A stretch of 64,000 nt of DNA. Source: Allodiplogaster sudhausi. Taxonomy: Eukaryota > Nematoda > Chromadorea > Rhabditida > Diplogasteridae. The position numbers and the translations under genes were made by a program. Shown one piece after another: positions 1-11,198 of the stretch; within the stretch, counting starts at the first letter, position 1, and each line of letters opens with the position of its first letter. The notes under the pieces were generated by a model that saw nothing but the letters and a program-made list of their open reading frames with translations, did not search any database and was not told the origin of the DNA. The stretch lies in the NCBI GenBank assembly GCA_945643635.1, contig CALZFC010000349.1, forward strand, positions 3,856,501 through 3,920,500. Direction: 5' to 3'.

Positions 1-519
1 AGAAAGAAGGAATGAATCGGACAATCTCAGACAGAATCGAATAAGCAATTTAAAAAAGTCCCGTAGAAGTTTACGCCTGATGCTGATTTGAACTTCGAAA
101 TATTAAAAAGCGATTGATTCATTTCATTTGTGACGCTTTCACGCTCGGGCTGATATAAATTGAAATCTGAAAGGTTGTACATAAGTAAATAAGCACAAAC
201 ATTATTCATTCAGCTGTTGGGAGAACTTTTAATAATACAATTTGCAAGAATTAAAATTGAAGAAAAGCAAACGTGCAAATTTCACATCCCAATAAGTTTG
301 CAAAAGCAATGTTTGCCTCAACGAAATTTTCTATTTCGCATAACTCTTTTCATGCATAAAACAAGTGTTAATTAATGCCTGAAAAGTAATTGTCGCAATA
401 CGCTCCTTTTCAAGGGCATTAGAAAATATTGTGCGCACTTTTGTTCTCGGGCGTTGGTAGTGCAAGCAATTTCGTAAAAAAGCGCTCAATTCAGGCATTC
501 CTTCGTTATTTCATTAACG

Positions 520-708
520 TTCTTCCGTCGCGAGCTGTCGACTGCATTTCTCCTCTCCGGAGGTCCGCTCCTTTCTGATGAACTGCCTCCCTTCGGCAGT
601 TTCTCAGCTCCAGAGGATGCCGGAATTGACGCTTTCTACGGTACTCTCCTATGCCGTTTAAAGACCCACCTAGTGTTCCATTTGGGACGATTTCAAGAAA
701 ATGACTGA
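520..708 (+). CDS. possible upstream coding segment of the membrane-protein gene
   Basis: An open plus-strand frame reads a protein-like stretch (RRELSTAFLLSGGPLL, then SDELPPFGSFSAPEDAGIDA) ending at a TGA at 706-708. The composition (Gly, Pro, Ser, Leu) resembles real coding sequence more than the AT-rich surroundings. It lies 100 bp upstream of the well-supported exon at 815. A GT in phase 0 (after 690) could join it to that exon, but the stronger-looking GGTACT site is out of phase, so the link is unproven. The function is not recognised. Confidence 0.25.
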   Translation, partial: FFRRELSTAFLLSGGPLLSDELPPFGSFSAPEDAGIDAFYGTLLCRLKTHLVFHLGRFQEND

Positions 709-814
709 TTCCAACCACAATGACTTTTAAAACCCATTTGTGAAATTCTTAGCATGAATATATCAATTTCAATCTTCCAAATCATGCATTCTGACCCTTC
801 GCCGCACTTTACAG

Positions 815-1410
815 GAGCGCTCTGAGAAGCGCGTCTCCAGCTTCTCCGGCGGTCTCGCCGCCGCTGTCCTCTTCGCCTTCCTGTTTTGCTCGAGCTTGCT
901 TTTCATCGGAAGCCGTGCCGGCGTTCTTGTTTTTGTAATTGTCATTGCCGCCGTCGGTTTCGTCGTCTTCAAGAAGCTAAAGGTTATCAAAATCGATCAA
1001 TATTCGGTTATGCACTCTACAGGGCAGTTCAATGGAACTTTCGTAGGTGTCTTTTTTATTATAATATATAAAAAACTCGTTTATTACAAATTATTCTCTC
1101 TTTCATGAAGGATGTCATTCCGGAAGTTCCTGAACTGCCGAAGGCTTCTGCTACCGAAGCTGTGCCCGATGCACTTCCACCTAAGAGCCCTTTGGGTGCG
1201 TCATTTTACCCAGTTGCGTGTTTTCGAAGTGCAATTTTGTTACTGCAAATATTTACCACAAACAATAATCGTCTTGTGGATATAATATATGTATATTTTT
1301 GAGCATCTCCAGACTTTCCGCTGGAGATGCTGGTGCCACTCCGAAAGGGTCAGTGCTATTCATGGCAATATCATAGCAGAATTAAGCCACGCCCATCCGT
1401 CCACTTTTGA
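815..1410 (+). CDS. unrecognised two-helix membrane protein, 3' exons
   Basis: Three exons fit together in phase: 815-1042 (acceptor ACAG, donor GTAGGT), 1111-1195 (donor GTGCGT) and 1313-1410, ending in TGA. They give at least 136 residues. The first exon begins with a short charged stretch (ERSEKR), followed by two closely spaced hydrophobic segments (GLAAAVLFAFLFCSSLLFI, then GVLVFVIVIAAVGFVVF) and a basic stop-transfer KKLKVIK. The second exon is Pro/Ala/Glu-rich and the third is a short basic tail. The N-terminus is upstream and unresolved (see 520-708). The shape is that of a hairpin membrane protein; no family was recognised. Confidence 0.6.
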
Positions 1411-2050
1411 TGCCATTTGTGAAGCATATCCATTATGTATGTACATACTATGTTTATAATTTAGGCTCGAAGCAGATGGACCGAAAACCGCGCCAGTCTA
1501 AAAGAATCAGGAAAAGGTTCTACGATTTTTTTTTTAATTTTCAGCGATTATTTATTGTATTTAATTACTTTTTTGAATTTAATATACTTGAATATTCTTT
1601 ATTAATTTGTTTTGTTTCTCTTGCAGACGAGCGGCGAAAGGTAAAGGGAACTTGTTGGCCTCCCTCCCGTCCCCTTTGAATGAAAGGGAAAAAATAACAG
1701 GATCTTATTTTTAAAAATTGGAAATGAAGCTCCTGCTATTACACGATCAGAGCAAGAAAGCGCTCTAAAAATTGGAGTTTGATTCTGAAAAAAAGAATGA
1801 ACCTGTGCAAAGGACGCGCATTCGTGAGAAATTAAAATGAATGCCCTTGTTTTCCCTGCTATCCGGGGCATCAGAAGGGATAAATACTGTCTACTCGCCT
1901 TCTCGCCCGAGGTCAAGTAGTTTTTCTATCTCGTTATCTTTCTCTTTGTCTCCTTTTCTCCTCTCTCCCTCCTTTCCATTCTCGGTTATCTCTTCTTTCA
2001 CTCCTCTCATTAATATGTTCTGTTCCACTTACAAAGCTCAAATGTGGCCA
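1411..2050. other. intergenic, no gene seen
   Basis: AT-rich spacer with a CT-rich patch at 1920-1985. Open frames here translate to low-complexity Ser/Phe strings and lack plausible splice partners. The spacer separates the convergent membrane-protein gene (plus) and CAP gene (minus). Confidence 0.6.
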
Positions 2051-2052
2051 AC

Positions 2053-2058
2053 TTTATT
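2053..2058 (-). promoter_or_regulatory. AATAAA poly(A) signal of the CAP gene
   Basis: On the minus strand AATAAA lies about 65 nt beyond the in-frame TGA, directly after the Cys-rich C-terminal coding remnant of the CAP gene. That is the expected place for a cleavage/polyadenylation signal. Confidence 0.4.
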
Positions 2059-2120
2059 CTCAACCCGACAAAGCCGTTTTCCGGACAAAGCTGTTCCTCG
2101 CAGACTTTTCCACATTCGGC

Positions 2121-3622
2121 TCAGGAAGTCTCGTAGATCTTTCCACTTGTCCGTCCGCTAAATTTCAATTGGATTTCATCAATGCATCAAGATGAAATTC
2201 AGTTTAAAGGGCCATTGAGCATTCTGGACAGAAATAGAGAATAGCTTAATTACATACCTATGTTGGATATTCAATGTTTTCCGTTAGTAAATTCTTCACT
2301 GGTTGTAAACGCTTGAGAATATATCTAGAATATTCCAAAATCAGTTGGGACACTGACGGCTCTTCGTATAGGCAGATGACGAGCATGCCAGGGATTGAAA
2401 GCAGCTGACATCGCTTCATGGCGCATCCAATCTTGGTTGACGCATTCCAGACCATCTGCATTTGTTTTTGTGAAAGTAAAGCAAATAAAGATATTGAGTA
2501 TGAAAATATTGATTGATTAAACATTTTTACTTTTCGCTAGTTAATTTCGATGTCACATAATAATAATTTGTGCATGTATTTACAATTTTATGTGAGTTGA
2601 ATAAAAATACAAAAAAAAAACATTATCGGAAAACCCCTCACCTGAACGCCATGTTGAATTCCACTGAAGTCGACTGGAGCCGTGTAGTCGAGACTCGGCC
2701 AGCCAAACGTCTGGAACTCGTTTTCCCAAGCGTCAACCGCCATTTCTCCCTTGCCAGACATCGACTGCTATAGAATATATACATTTTTAAGTTATATGGT
2801 ATAGTTAAAGATCAAAATGAAAGAAAATCGAGTAATTCTATAATATGTATTCCCCAAAATCAATTAAAAGAATAAGAAGAAGAGAAACTGAACCAACTTT
2901 GGGTCCCCACAAGAAGAAGACATTGCGTCCAGGTTGTGATGCATCAGAGTCTACAAGGCACTTGTCAGCGACTTCTTTCGCCTTCTTTGCCACCTCGCAG
3001 TCCCATTCCTGAATGTGTGCAAATATTTGGTAGCACGTTCACCAACGAATGATGTAATGGATAGCTTAACTTTAAACATTTTAATAGTATATTGAGTTAA
3101 TGTTAATTTGGCAAATATACATGAAACGCCACATACATAAAGAAAAGCTTAATATACAAGGTTTTCTCTATATTTTAAGGAAGCCATCCTCTGTGGAACG
3201 GAAAATTAAATTGAATATAAAATAATATAATTAATCAGCGTCTCTACCACATGATTAATCGGCGTCTTTGCTGCCGGCATCCGCTCGCCGGCGACAATAA
3301 AGTGGCCATTGGAAATGGTGTCCCGAAGTGCGTTGTGCTTGTCGAGGATCGCACGCTCCTCGGCCGCCGAAATTCCACCCTCGCACGACTGGGCGATTGC
3401 AGCTAAAATGGCAGTGAAAAATAAATTTAGCATATTCCAATTTCAAATATTCAATTAATATAAAATTAGTATATTCCAATCACAAATATTCACTTATGAT
3501 CAAGTTAGTATATTCCAATTCCAACAAATATTCATTCTTTATTGCGGAGTAAAAATTAAAATATTTCAATTTTTTATACCTGAGACAATCGAAGCCAACG
3601 CTGCAAAGAGAAGACCTGCCAT
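2121..3622 (-). CDS. secreted CAP-domain protein (venom allergen-like / SCP-TAPS), C-terminus interrupted
   Basis: Six minus-strand exons join in phase: 3622-3580, 3402-3248, 3008-2898, 2767-2642, 2455-2352 (donor less certain) and 2157 onward. The start MAGLLFAALASIVS is a signal peptide. Next come the nematode VAL signature AILDKHNALRD with a GERMPAAK segment, then EWDCEVAKKAKEVADKC, then GWPSLDY, and the CAP1-like HGVQMVWNASTKIGC followed by a CAP2-like stretch (MLVICLYEEP). The last exon reads SGKIYETS, then TGA (2123-2121), then the expected Cys-rich tail ECGKVCEEQLCPENGFVGL in the same frame. The product is therefore about 191 aa rather than about 211. CAP proteins are secreted, often in host interaction or development. 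A recently damaged gene or a sequence error are both possible. Confidence 0.82.
3425..3530. repeat. intronic tandem repeat carrying the TATATTCCAAT motif
   Basis: About 2.5 copies of a unit of roughly 45 bp lie in CAP intron 1. Each unit has (A/G)TATATTCCAA(T) followed by a CAAATATTCA block. It is one of many local expansions of the dispersed GAATATTCC-type motif in this window. Confidence 0.6.
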
Positions 3623-3819
3623 GGCGGAAGTGAGGCGGAAGGCCGAACAAGTGACGCTCCAAGAGATATGCCTTTCCTTTTATTCCAAGTTCAAGCAAAT
3701 AGCAGTGTTGGCGTCATGGAGTGGCTTTCTCTACTTCCTTTCTCTATTTCTCTTCCGCTTGCTGTTTCACTGGCACTCTCGCAGTTGGCAAACTGACTTG
3801 AAAGCGTAGTGAACTTGCT

Positions 3820-3944
3820 CAGGGGTGGGCGATCTGGTATCGAACGGGGCCTAATCGAACGCGGGCCGTCCAGGACGTCACCTGGTGGGCCCGGGCCCGG
3901 CCTGAAGAGTAGAGCCGGGACGGGCCGGGTTTTGCCCACCCTTG
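3820..3944. mobile_element. short hAT-like MITE with 8-bp target duplication
   Basis: A 125-bp GC-rich element starts CAGGGGTGGGC and ends GCCCACCCTTG, giving terminal inverted repeats with one mismatch. It is flanked by AACTTGCT (3812-3819) and AACCTGCT (3945-3952), an 8-bp target-site duplication with one mismatch. TIRs starting CAGGGGTGGGC plus 8-bp duplications are typical of hAT elements. There is no coding capacity. It sits just upstream of the CAP start codon. Confidence 0.8.
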
Positions 3945-4599
3945 AACCTGCTAACACATCGGTTTTTTAATGCCTTTTTTGCATCATTGGAATTTGTGCA
4001 GACGAGGCATATTCTTTCTAACCTAGTCTTTTTAGTTTATGGCTTTAGTCCTTGCCTCCATTTTGTAAACTCAGCTTCAACTGTTTATCGGTGGACATCC
4101 AATAACAAAAAAATTTGCAAATTGCATCATGGGTCAGTCTAGATGGCAAAACGTGGCATACTCTTTGGCTCCATTCATTCTGTTATTTTAGCGCATAATT
4201 GTTTTTCTTTCTGAAACCTTACGATCCATTTTTCCTGAATATTATGCATGCTTATTTATGGTTGCTATAAAGTCGATACAAATGTCAAATGCTACCGCGT
4301 TTAGCGATGTTGTAGATTGCCACGATACGTAAGGCTTTTTACTGAAAAGAAAACTCACATCATCCTTATAATCTTCACCGATTTTTTGATCGCATATCCA
4401 AAGTTTTCGTTCATTGTAGACAAAGTGAATAGTATTTCACGTAAATACGGCAGTATTATCCAATGACCAAAATTTTATTCGAAATACACGGAAATGTAAA
4501 TGCATTTATCACAATGTAAATGCAGACAGACTCGTAAATATTCACAGAACACATTGGGCGCTTCCTAACTCTGATCCGATCCAGACATGAAGAGTTCTA

Positions 4600-5260
4600 G
4601 AGAAATGTTCAGCTCCTTAAACCTCAAACAATAATATAGATCCGTGGCTCTTCGTAGTGGCAGACGACCAGCATGCCAAGCAGAATGTACAAGAAAGTGC
4701 GGACTATCCGTACATTATACATATGTAAGTACATATATGTTACCAGTGATGGGAACCTAACCAAGCAAGCGCTGCTTCATTCCGCAGCTAGAAACTTTCT
4801 CGCTGGATTCCAAACCTTAGTTTGACAAAAATAAACTATTCTTAAAAAATCCAAGGTAAAATCAACATCCCAATCCAAAGAAAAAAAATCCATTCAAAAT
4901 TAAAGATAAAAACGCAAGCCATATTACCATTATGAATGCCATTAAACGCGATGTATGTAGCCTTCGTAGTTGAGGCTCTGCCAGCCAAATTCTTGGAATT
5001 CTTTTTTCTAAGCAGCCACCTTGCCAGGCATTAGCGACTGAAAAATAGGAGAAAAAACTACTTTGCCCCTTCAAAATAGCTGATCAAACAAGGAACGATC
5101 ACAACTGCTTTCTGTTTTCGCTTTTCGCACGAGGAAGTAGAGACGTTCTGGCTACGTATTCGTGGTGGCATCCGCTCTCTCTAGGCACACGTGTCAGGCA
5201 TTGCTTGGGCCTTCTCAGCACCGTCATAGCTCCATGTCTAGGTGAAAACAACATGGATTG
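4600..5260 (-). pseudogene. decayed duplicate of the CAP gene
   Basis: Three exon remnants occur in the CAP order on the minus strand. Around 5240-5120 is a copy of exon 3 (AEKAQAMPDTCA followed by a stop). Around 5040-4930 is a copy of exon 4 (EFQEFGWQSLNYE with a stop just upstream). Around 4690-4610 is a copy of exon 5 (LGMLVVCHYEEP). Several in-frame stops and lost splice sites show that it is dead. No signal-peptide exon was seen. VVCHYEEP is closer to the family's usual CAP2 pattern than the neighbouring gene's VICLYEEP, so the split is not very recent. Confidence 0.75.
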
Positions 5261-5439
5261 ACCTCTGTGTGGGTGCACTTGAAATAACATGCCGCTATTA
5301 TTGCAGTCAACTTCTCTTCCTATCGATGTAGAAGACGAAGCGAGGGATATGTAGGCGTATCAAAAGTTTCTTCCGCACAGAAATCCATACCAGCAGCACA
5401 GCAACAATGACGAAAGCCACCGCTCACGAGGAGCACTGG

Positions 5440-6045
5440 AGGGGAGACTGACGAGGAATGCCATGAAAACACAATGGCAATGGAACAGCGCATGGTTATG
5501 CTAATAAGCGAAAGGGCAGGAAGGAAGAAAGCGTGAGAAATGGGATGTAAAACAATAAAATAAATCTTGTTGCGACGGAAACCTCCACCCACTCAGAGAG
5601 GGAAAAACGCAAGACAACGATAATGTATACATATATTCATTTTTGGTTATTGTCCTCCAATAATCAATTTTACCAAGCGATTAATCGGAGTTATCCAAAT
5701 GAAGTTGGATTGTTAGCAGAGGAATATGAATGCTCATCGCCATAACACGTGGGAAATTTAGGCCCCCTTCTTTCCAATGTGCTTCTTTGCCGAATCGACT
5801 GGTTGTGTCAGCATGAGAGAAATAATCCCTACCCTTTTGATTGTATGAAAGCGCCAAGCGCTGAACAGGGAAGTTCAAGCTTCTGATTATATTCTTGCTG
5901 ACATGGTTCCATATATGTACCAATCCACGTAATCATTCTGCTCGACTACTCGACTTGAATTGCCCGTAAAATTCAAGACAAACTCTTGGGCGAATATCAT
6001 GTCAACGCTTACAAGGAAAGACTAGTAGATTGTTGCTTTTACAGT
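5440..6045 (+). repeat. segmental repeat, copy 1 (partner at 14760-15500)
   Basis: Collinear, diverged blocks match 14.76-15.50 kb: a GAATGCCATGAAAACACAAT block, an ATGAATGCTCATCGCCA block, a CCCTTTTGATTGTATGA block, a GGTTCCATATATG block, and a terminal coding-like block ending AACGCTTACAAGGAAAGACT. In that last block both copies can encode DKLL(G/D)(E/D)Y(H/Q)VNAYKERL followed by GT, which looks like an old exon. The protein family was not recognised. Many small indels mean an old duplication. Confidence 0.65.
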
Positions 6046-6293
6046 TATAGCTTCATTTCCGAAAATTAATAAAATTAGAATGCATTAAACTGTTGTATTG
6101 ACAAACAAATCGAACCCATCAATCAAGCTCAGAGCTTTATTCTTTTTGAATAGGAGGAAAAAGGGCGTAGTGAGAGACTCACTACTCCGCCTCCATCTCA
6201 GCCATTGGCACAAGATAGTTGCCAGACCAGTCCGTTCTGCAAGTCAGAACAAAATTACCGGTTAGTTACATTTCATTGTATAACCGGAAAATA

Positions 6294-6725
6294 TACCGTA
6301 TTTTCTCTATTAGTGCCCACGGGGCACTATATTTCAATGCCTTTGAGAGGGGGCACTATAAGGGGGGGGGGGTTCTATTAGAGGGAGGGGTACTATTTTT
6401 CAATGTGACTGACTAAAAGTTTGCTAACAACACCTTTTTCTTTAAAAAGGAGATTTATTGCTCGGCCTCAATGGAATGAATCATTACTCGAATATCCGTT
6501 AAACGGAAGATTTGAATGAATTTGCAATAAGTTCATTGAGAAGAGCATCCCATGCCTCCAAGATCCATTCGATGTACGTCTCGAGCTGAGGTATTAGACT
6601 GTTAGGGGGGACACTATTGGAGGGGGGAGGGGGTTCTAATTGAGAGAGGGGTACTAATTTTCCACGGTCCTCTCAAGGGGGGGGGGTACTATTAGAGGGA
6701 GGGGCACTAAGAGAGAACATACGAT
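6294..6725. mobile_element. TIR element rich in GGGGCACTATTAGAGGG repeats
   Basis: The left end (TACCGTATTTTCTCTATTAG at about 6294) and right end (CTAAGAGAGAACATACGATA at about 6726) are inverted repeats with few mismatches. The interior holds degenerate direct repeats of a GGGG(T/C)ACTATTAGAGGG unit at 6350-6400, 6605-6650 and 6675-6710, with long G runs. There is no ORF. It is a probable non-autonomous DNA element between the CAP relics and the Cys-tail gene. Confidence 0.6.
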
Positions 6726-6958
6726 AGATTGGAACAAAAATATCTATTATCGATAGAAACCGATAGAAATGCCTGCAGAGAGGGCAGGTCGAGCGAGTGT
6801 CAGGGCCGCTGCTGCCGCACAGCGCCCACTTCATTGCACATCTACGGAAAGCAACTTTGAGTATCGATCCAAGATTGTTGATCAAGATTGTAGATCAGTA
6901 ATACGGGAAGAAGTAAACGGCGTTTGTCGCAGTCGCATTCTATTCCTATGAGTCTCTT

Positions 6959-7762
6959 CTACTTCCTAGGCCAGACTAACTTGGTGCAGCCGATGTGCTG
7001 GCGGCACTCGCGACACCCGACGGGCCCGACAGGCTCGTCACGGCAGCAGAACAGACAGGCGCCGTAGATGCCCTCTGCGACGCGCTCCCCCGAAGCCACT
7101 GCACAACCAAGTTTCGTCAAACCCAATTGTCTTAAACCCAACCAAAGACCCCCAATATTGGTGAATAGAGTGCAAAATCTTGACCTACCGGCCTCCATCT
7201 CTTCGACGTCAAGTTTATGTTCGCTGAATGCCTCATCAATGACTGAAATTTTTTTTAGAATGAAGAATGAAAAAAATTGTTGTCCATTAAGCTTTCGGTA
7301 TACAATATTCAGAAACGTTTTTCAGTGCTTGCAAAATAATAATAAATAATTTGTCTACATAACCGTCAGAAATATTCCTAGCAACCAACCGGAAAGGGGA
7401 AGACGGAAGCGGACGCGGAGGAGAAAGTTGCGAAGGTCATCGAGAGCGGATTGGTTCTGGAACAGAACAAATGTACGTAATGTTTTATATCTGCGCGTAC
7501 TCTTCCAAGAGTGTCAACCAAGTGCTGCAGAATGTTCAGTAGAAGATGGCGGGTTTCAGTGTTGAAGGCATTAGGATCTTCCGCCTCCTCCTCCGGATCG
7601 ATTTCCCGACCCCAAACCTCACCATGGAAAGCGGGAGGGCCACGTGGAGCCTGATGCGATCACACATTGATTTGATATCTATCTTTGCTTTCTATTGCAT
7701 ATAAAGGCACATGCCATTGCAATTGCATCTCATTAAGTAAGATCTCGAAGGAGAATAAAGAT

Positions 7763-7799
<37 letters not shown>

Positions 7800-9377
7800 G
7801 TATATCACTACAAGCTTGGTGCGACTCATGTGCTTCGATCCCTATCCCCCGCCTCCTTTCCATCTCTTTCTCAGTAATGGCATCTACACGAAAGAATTAT
7901 TCTTTCTTGCATATATTTGTGCTGTCACATTTGTAAAGATTAATGTCATGCACGATAAATAAATAGATATGCCGTGATAATTGTTTAAAAGTAAATTCAA
8001 GTCGACCCGGTCAGAGACATTGGACAGTTATCTATTTATTTATTTAATTAGTAACCTCGTTAACGTTGCCACCCAGCGCGTTATTCCATGCTTCATTGAG
8101 CGCCTGAGAGTCTAAAAATTCATGCATATAGCCCATGTGCCTCCTGACTACTCTCCCTTCTAAACTCGTTTCAGCAATTCATATGTTTTTCAAGCACAAG
8201 AGTCTTTTGTCTCCAACAGAAGAGAGCGGACCATCCGAGAATGACACTTCGCTGCCTGAGTGGATTGCTTGCTGTGACGTCATACTGCAAAATGCGTTGT
8301 ATTCTTATTCAGCATCACTCAGCAGAGTCTTCTTCAATTTGACTGAAGGAACAAACAAGATTGTAAGAAAAAAAATTCAAACCTAAATCTATATATGTGG
8401 AAAAAAAATGACTTTGAACTGATATAACGACGGTTGTTATTTTACCATTGCATGGAACTGTCGCTCATTATTCTGCCCTCTCACCCATTGTCCCGCTTCC
8501 TCCCTCTCTTCCGCTCCCTCAGTCTCTCCTTCTGCCTCCATCCGCTCTCCCTCTCGCTTTCCTTCTCCCTCCCCCTCTCCTTCTCCTTCAGACTCTTCCT
8601 CGACAAATCCCGCGTGTTCCTCTTCTTCCAACTTTCTCCTTTCGTCGTGGTGCTTGAATGCCATGGCGATCTCTTAAAACATGATCATATCAGGTAAGTC
8701 GTTCTTCTTCTGCGTTCGGAAAGAATGACTATACCTCCATCCGACAAGTGCTGGCGATGGCTCAGAAGATCGAGAAGAGCTGCCGCGCCTTCGGTAGTCT
8801 GCAAAAGAATCCACTCCTCAGTTGGGAGGAGAATGTAAGGGAATCATAGAAGATATGAAAGGGGAAAAGAGGAGGAGAAGAAAGAATGACCGTGTGCTCT
8901 AGGGCATTGATAAGTTTGCTGAGCCGCTTCTCATCGATCTCCCCCGTCTCAGAAGCATCCGTTCTCAGGCAACTCACCGAAAGGCCTAAATGTGCATGTG
9001 GTGCCGAATTCTCTAGATTTCGATGCCACTGATCCTCCGCTCTTTCTCCCTCTCATTCTTCCTCGATCTCTTGAAAGAGAGATGCGAACATGAAGTACTA
9101 TAGAGAGAAGCCGCATCATCTCTGCTATCGTGGCTGTTGCTCTCCTCCGCCCTGCCCACCTCCATGCTTTCCTTGTCGACGCTGCTTAGGAAAACGGAAC
9201 AATTGGCAGCTCTGAAAATAAGCAAAATAATATCCTGATGGTGAGATTATTATCCTAATTGAGAAAGAAATCTATATATTTTCATAATTGGCTATATGGC
9301 TAAAAACTATTCCTCCCGACAATAAATTGAGATGCTGACCTTTAGACAACCGCCCGCGGATGTGAAGACTTGTAGAA
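6959..9377 (-). CDS. unrecognised acidic protein with Cys-rich C-terminal tail, 5' end not found
   Basis: Nine minus-strand exons chain in phase with good splice sites: 9377-9340, 9211-9160, 8985-8891, 8798-8735, 8672-8485, 7650-7501, 7456-7390, 7242-7189 and 7098-6959 (TAG). In order: a helical stretch (EIDEKRLSKLINALEH, then EGAAALLDLLSHRQHLSDG); a long Glu/Gly-rich acidic tract (8470-8620, from a purine-rich strand); a second helical stretch (LLLNILQHLVDTLGR, NQSALDDLRNFLLR, then VIDEAFSEHKLDVEEME); and a C-terminus CLFCCRDEPVGPVGCRECRQ followed by HIGC. The paired cysteines suggest a zinc-binding module. At least 250 residues; upstream exons lie beyond 9.4 kb and were not identified. No family name can be given honestly. 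Confidence 0.6.
7651..8484. other. intron of the Cys-tail gene, with TA microsatellite
   Basis: The flanking exons meet in phase 0 without an extra exon here. The intron contains a (TA)n run at about 7764-7790 followed by CACACA. An open plus-strand frame at 8135-8386 (SPTEESGPSENDTSLPEW) looks protein-like but has no supported splice partners, so it is not called. Confidence 0.45.
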
Positions 9378-11198
9378 CTGAAGAAGCGAGAGGGAGGGAA
9401 GTGATGTAGTCAAACTGCTGCAGAATCTCAAATTTGCATGATGTAATACATAATTTAATAAGACATGTTATTAAGTGCAATTTTTTAAAATATATATTTA
9501 AACGGTAGAGTATCAAAGTCCAAATTTCTCAATATTTAAGTTGTTCTGAAGGTGCACTTTTATATATTTAAACGGTTAAGTACCTAAATTCTAAATTCTC
9601 AATATATATGTAAGTTGTTCTGATATTGCACTTTTCTTTATTATGCTTCAATACAAATTTCGTTATGAAGAATGAGAATAGAAAGAAAAGGAAGGATTGA
9701 AGAGATTACTTAGAAAAAGAGTATCTATAAATGGATGGATGATGGACGGTGAAAGTCATGAACGCACAATTGATTTAATATACAGTTCAAGGAGGTACAC
9801 CGTACTTTTTACCAACATATCTGTCAGGGACTTCGTGGTTGGAGTTTTTTTCCGTTGTGATCTCTTTTAACAGTCTGATTAAACGAATCTAAATAATATT
9901 CCTTATAGAAATGCACTAACGAAAGTCGTTCTCATTTTGTTCTTTGTATTGGCTTCCAGCAAACCATTTTCCGGGGGGATCATAAGGGGTCCTTTCTTCC
10001 CACTCAACGCGCGAATATAAATGCCGTCTATTGTTGGCATTTATAGTATCAGAACGCCAACGCTCTTTGAGTTTCGGCTCGGGCATTTAGTAAGGCATAT
10101 CCTTGGTTCAATTAAAAGTCGATCGCCAGCGTGCAGTTCATCATACAGCTCAACATTCACCGCACTTTGAGCTAAATCGAATAAGCTATCGATTGGGTCT
10201 GTACGACCCCAGGGTCCGAGATACAGACTCCTCTTAAGTTAATCTTTTTCTCTTGCAGACTCTGCATCTCTGCTCTTCCCCGGTCTCTATCTCTCAGTCT
10301 CTAGATATCTTTCACCCTCTGTCATTCTCTCCCCTTTCTCACCTCACTCTCTCTCTCCCTCTATCAAACTCTCTTCTATCCGTCTCTACCACTCTGCCTC
10401 TCTCTTTCTCTCACCCAGATCATTTTTTTTCCGCCCAAAGTATAAAAAAAGAATCTCCTAACATTGCTCTCTGGAAGACAATGGAGGGAGAGATGTGAAA
10501 ATGAAGAAAGAGGGGCAAAAAAGAGGGCTAGGTGAAATTTAGAACAAGATGACGATGAGAAAGAGAGGAAGGAGTTGATATAAAACAGGATGATAGAAAA
10601 TAGGAGTATTGCGAGGGAAAGTGAATGAAAGGCGGGGAAAAAGAGACACAACGATATAAAGAAAGAAGGATAGAAAAAGAAGAGGCAAAGAAATAAAGCG
10701 GAAGAAAGAGATAAAGAAAGAGCCAGTGATTTCCCCATAGCTCCCTCTTTCTCGTTCCCTCTCTCGCTCTTTATTTAATTTCAAGTATTCTTGTATCAAA
10801 GTGGAGACAGACATCACATTTGCTCTGATGTGAGGTGAGCAGCTTGAGTCGATGATAGTACATAAGTGGAGTAACTTTGACCATTTCTTTCAAACGCTTC
10901 TTCTCCTCTTCTCCTCTTCTCCTTCTTTTCTATTTTATTCTGTATCCTTGTTTATGATACGAATAAAATTAACCATAGGTTCCAAAATATAAAGATCACC
11001 ATTTGACGTAATACAGAAATATTCAAGTTATTCTAATAGATATTTTCTATTACTGGAAGTCTTTTCTATCACCACACCTTTGCCTTGCTTCTTCATTCTT
11101 TGCTGCCTACTTCTTCAAACATCATTCGTGTTTTTTTTTGTTGTATGGTTCGCCTGTTGCACGAGGCCACTCCATATGAATCCATATTTTTCCACAGG
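9378..11198. other. spacer with two diverged AT repeats and CT/GA tracts
   Basis: 9480-9650 holds two diverged copies of an 80-90-bp AT-rich unit (TATATTTAAACGGT(A/T)(G/A)AGTA, then CTCAATAT and AAGTTGTTCTGA). 10255-10430 is CT-rich and 10480-10720 GA-rich, so the pair could fold back. 10850-10975 resembles 14560-14680 on the other side of the GST gene (CTTTCAAACGCTTCTTC, then a GTATCCT block, then ACGAATAAAA), suggesting an old tandem GST duplication. No exon could be assigned. Confidence 0.45.

Noticed and set aside
2121..2123. TGA in the CAP gene as a selenocysteine codon
   Set aside because: CAP proteins are not known selenoproteins and no SECIS-like stem-loop was seen; a nonsense change or error is simpler.
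7391..7475. Plus-strand exon reading TGKGKTEADAEEKVAKVIES with a GTACGT donor
   Set aside because: The opposite strand of the same stretch fits the nine-exon minus gene in phase on both sides, with good splice sites; the plus reading has no partner exons.
8135..8386. 83-codon plus-strand frame (SPTEESGPSENDTS...)
   Set aside because: It looks protein-like but lies in a phase-compatible intron of the minus-strand Cys-tail gene and has no donor or acceptor partners of its own.
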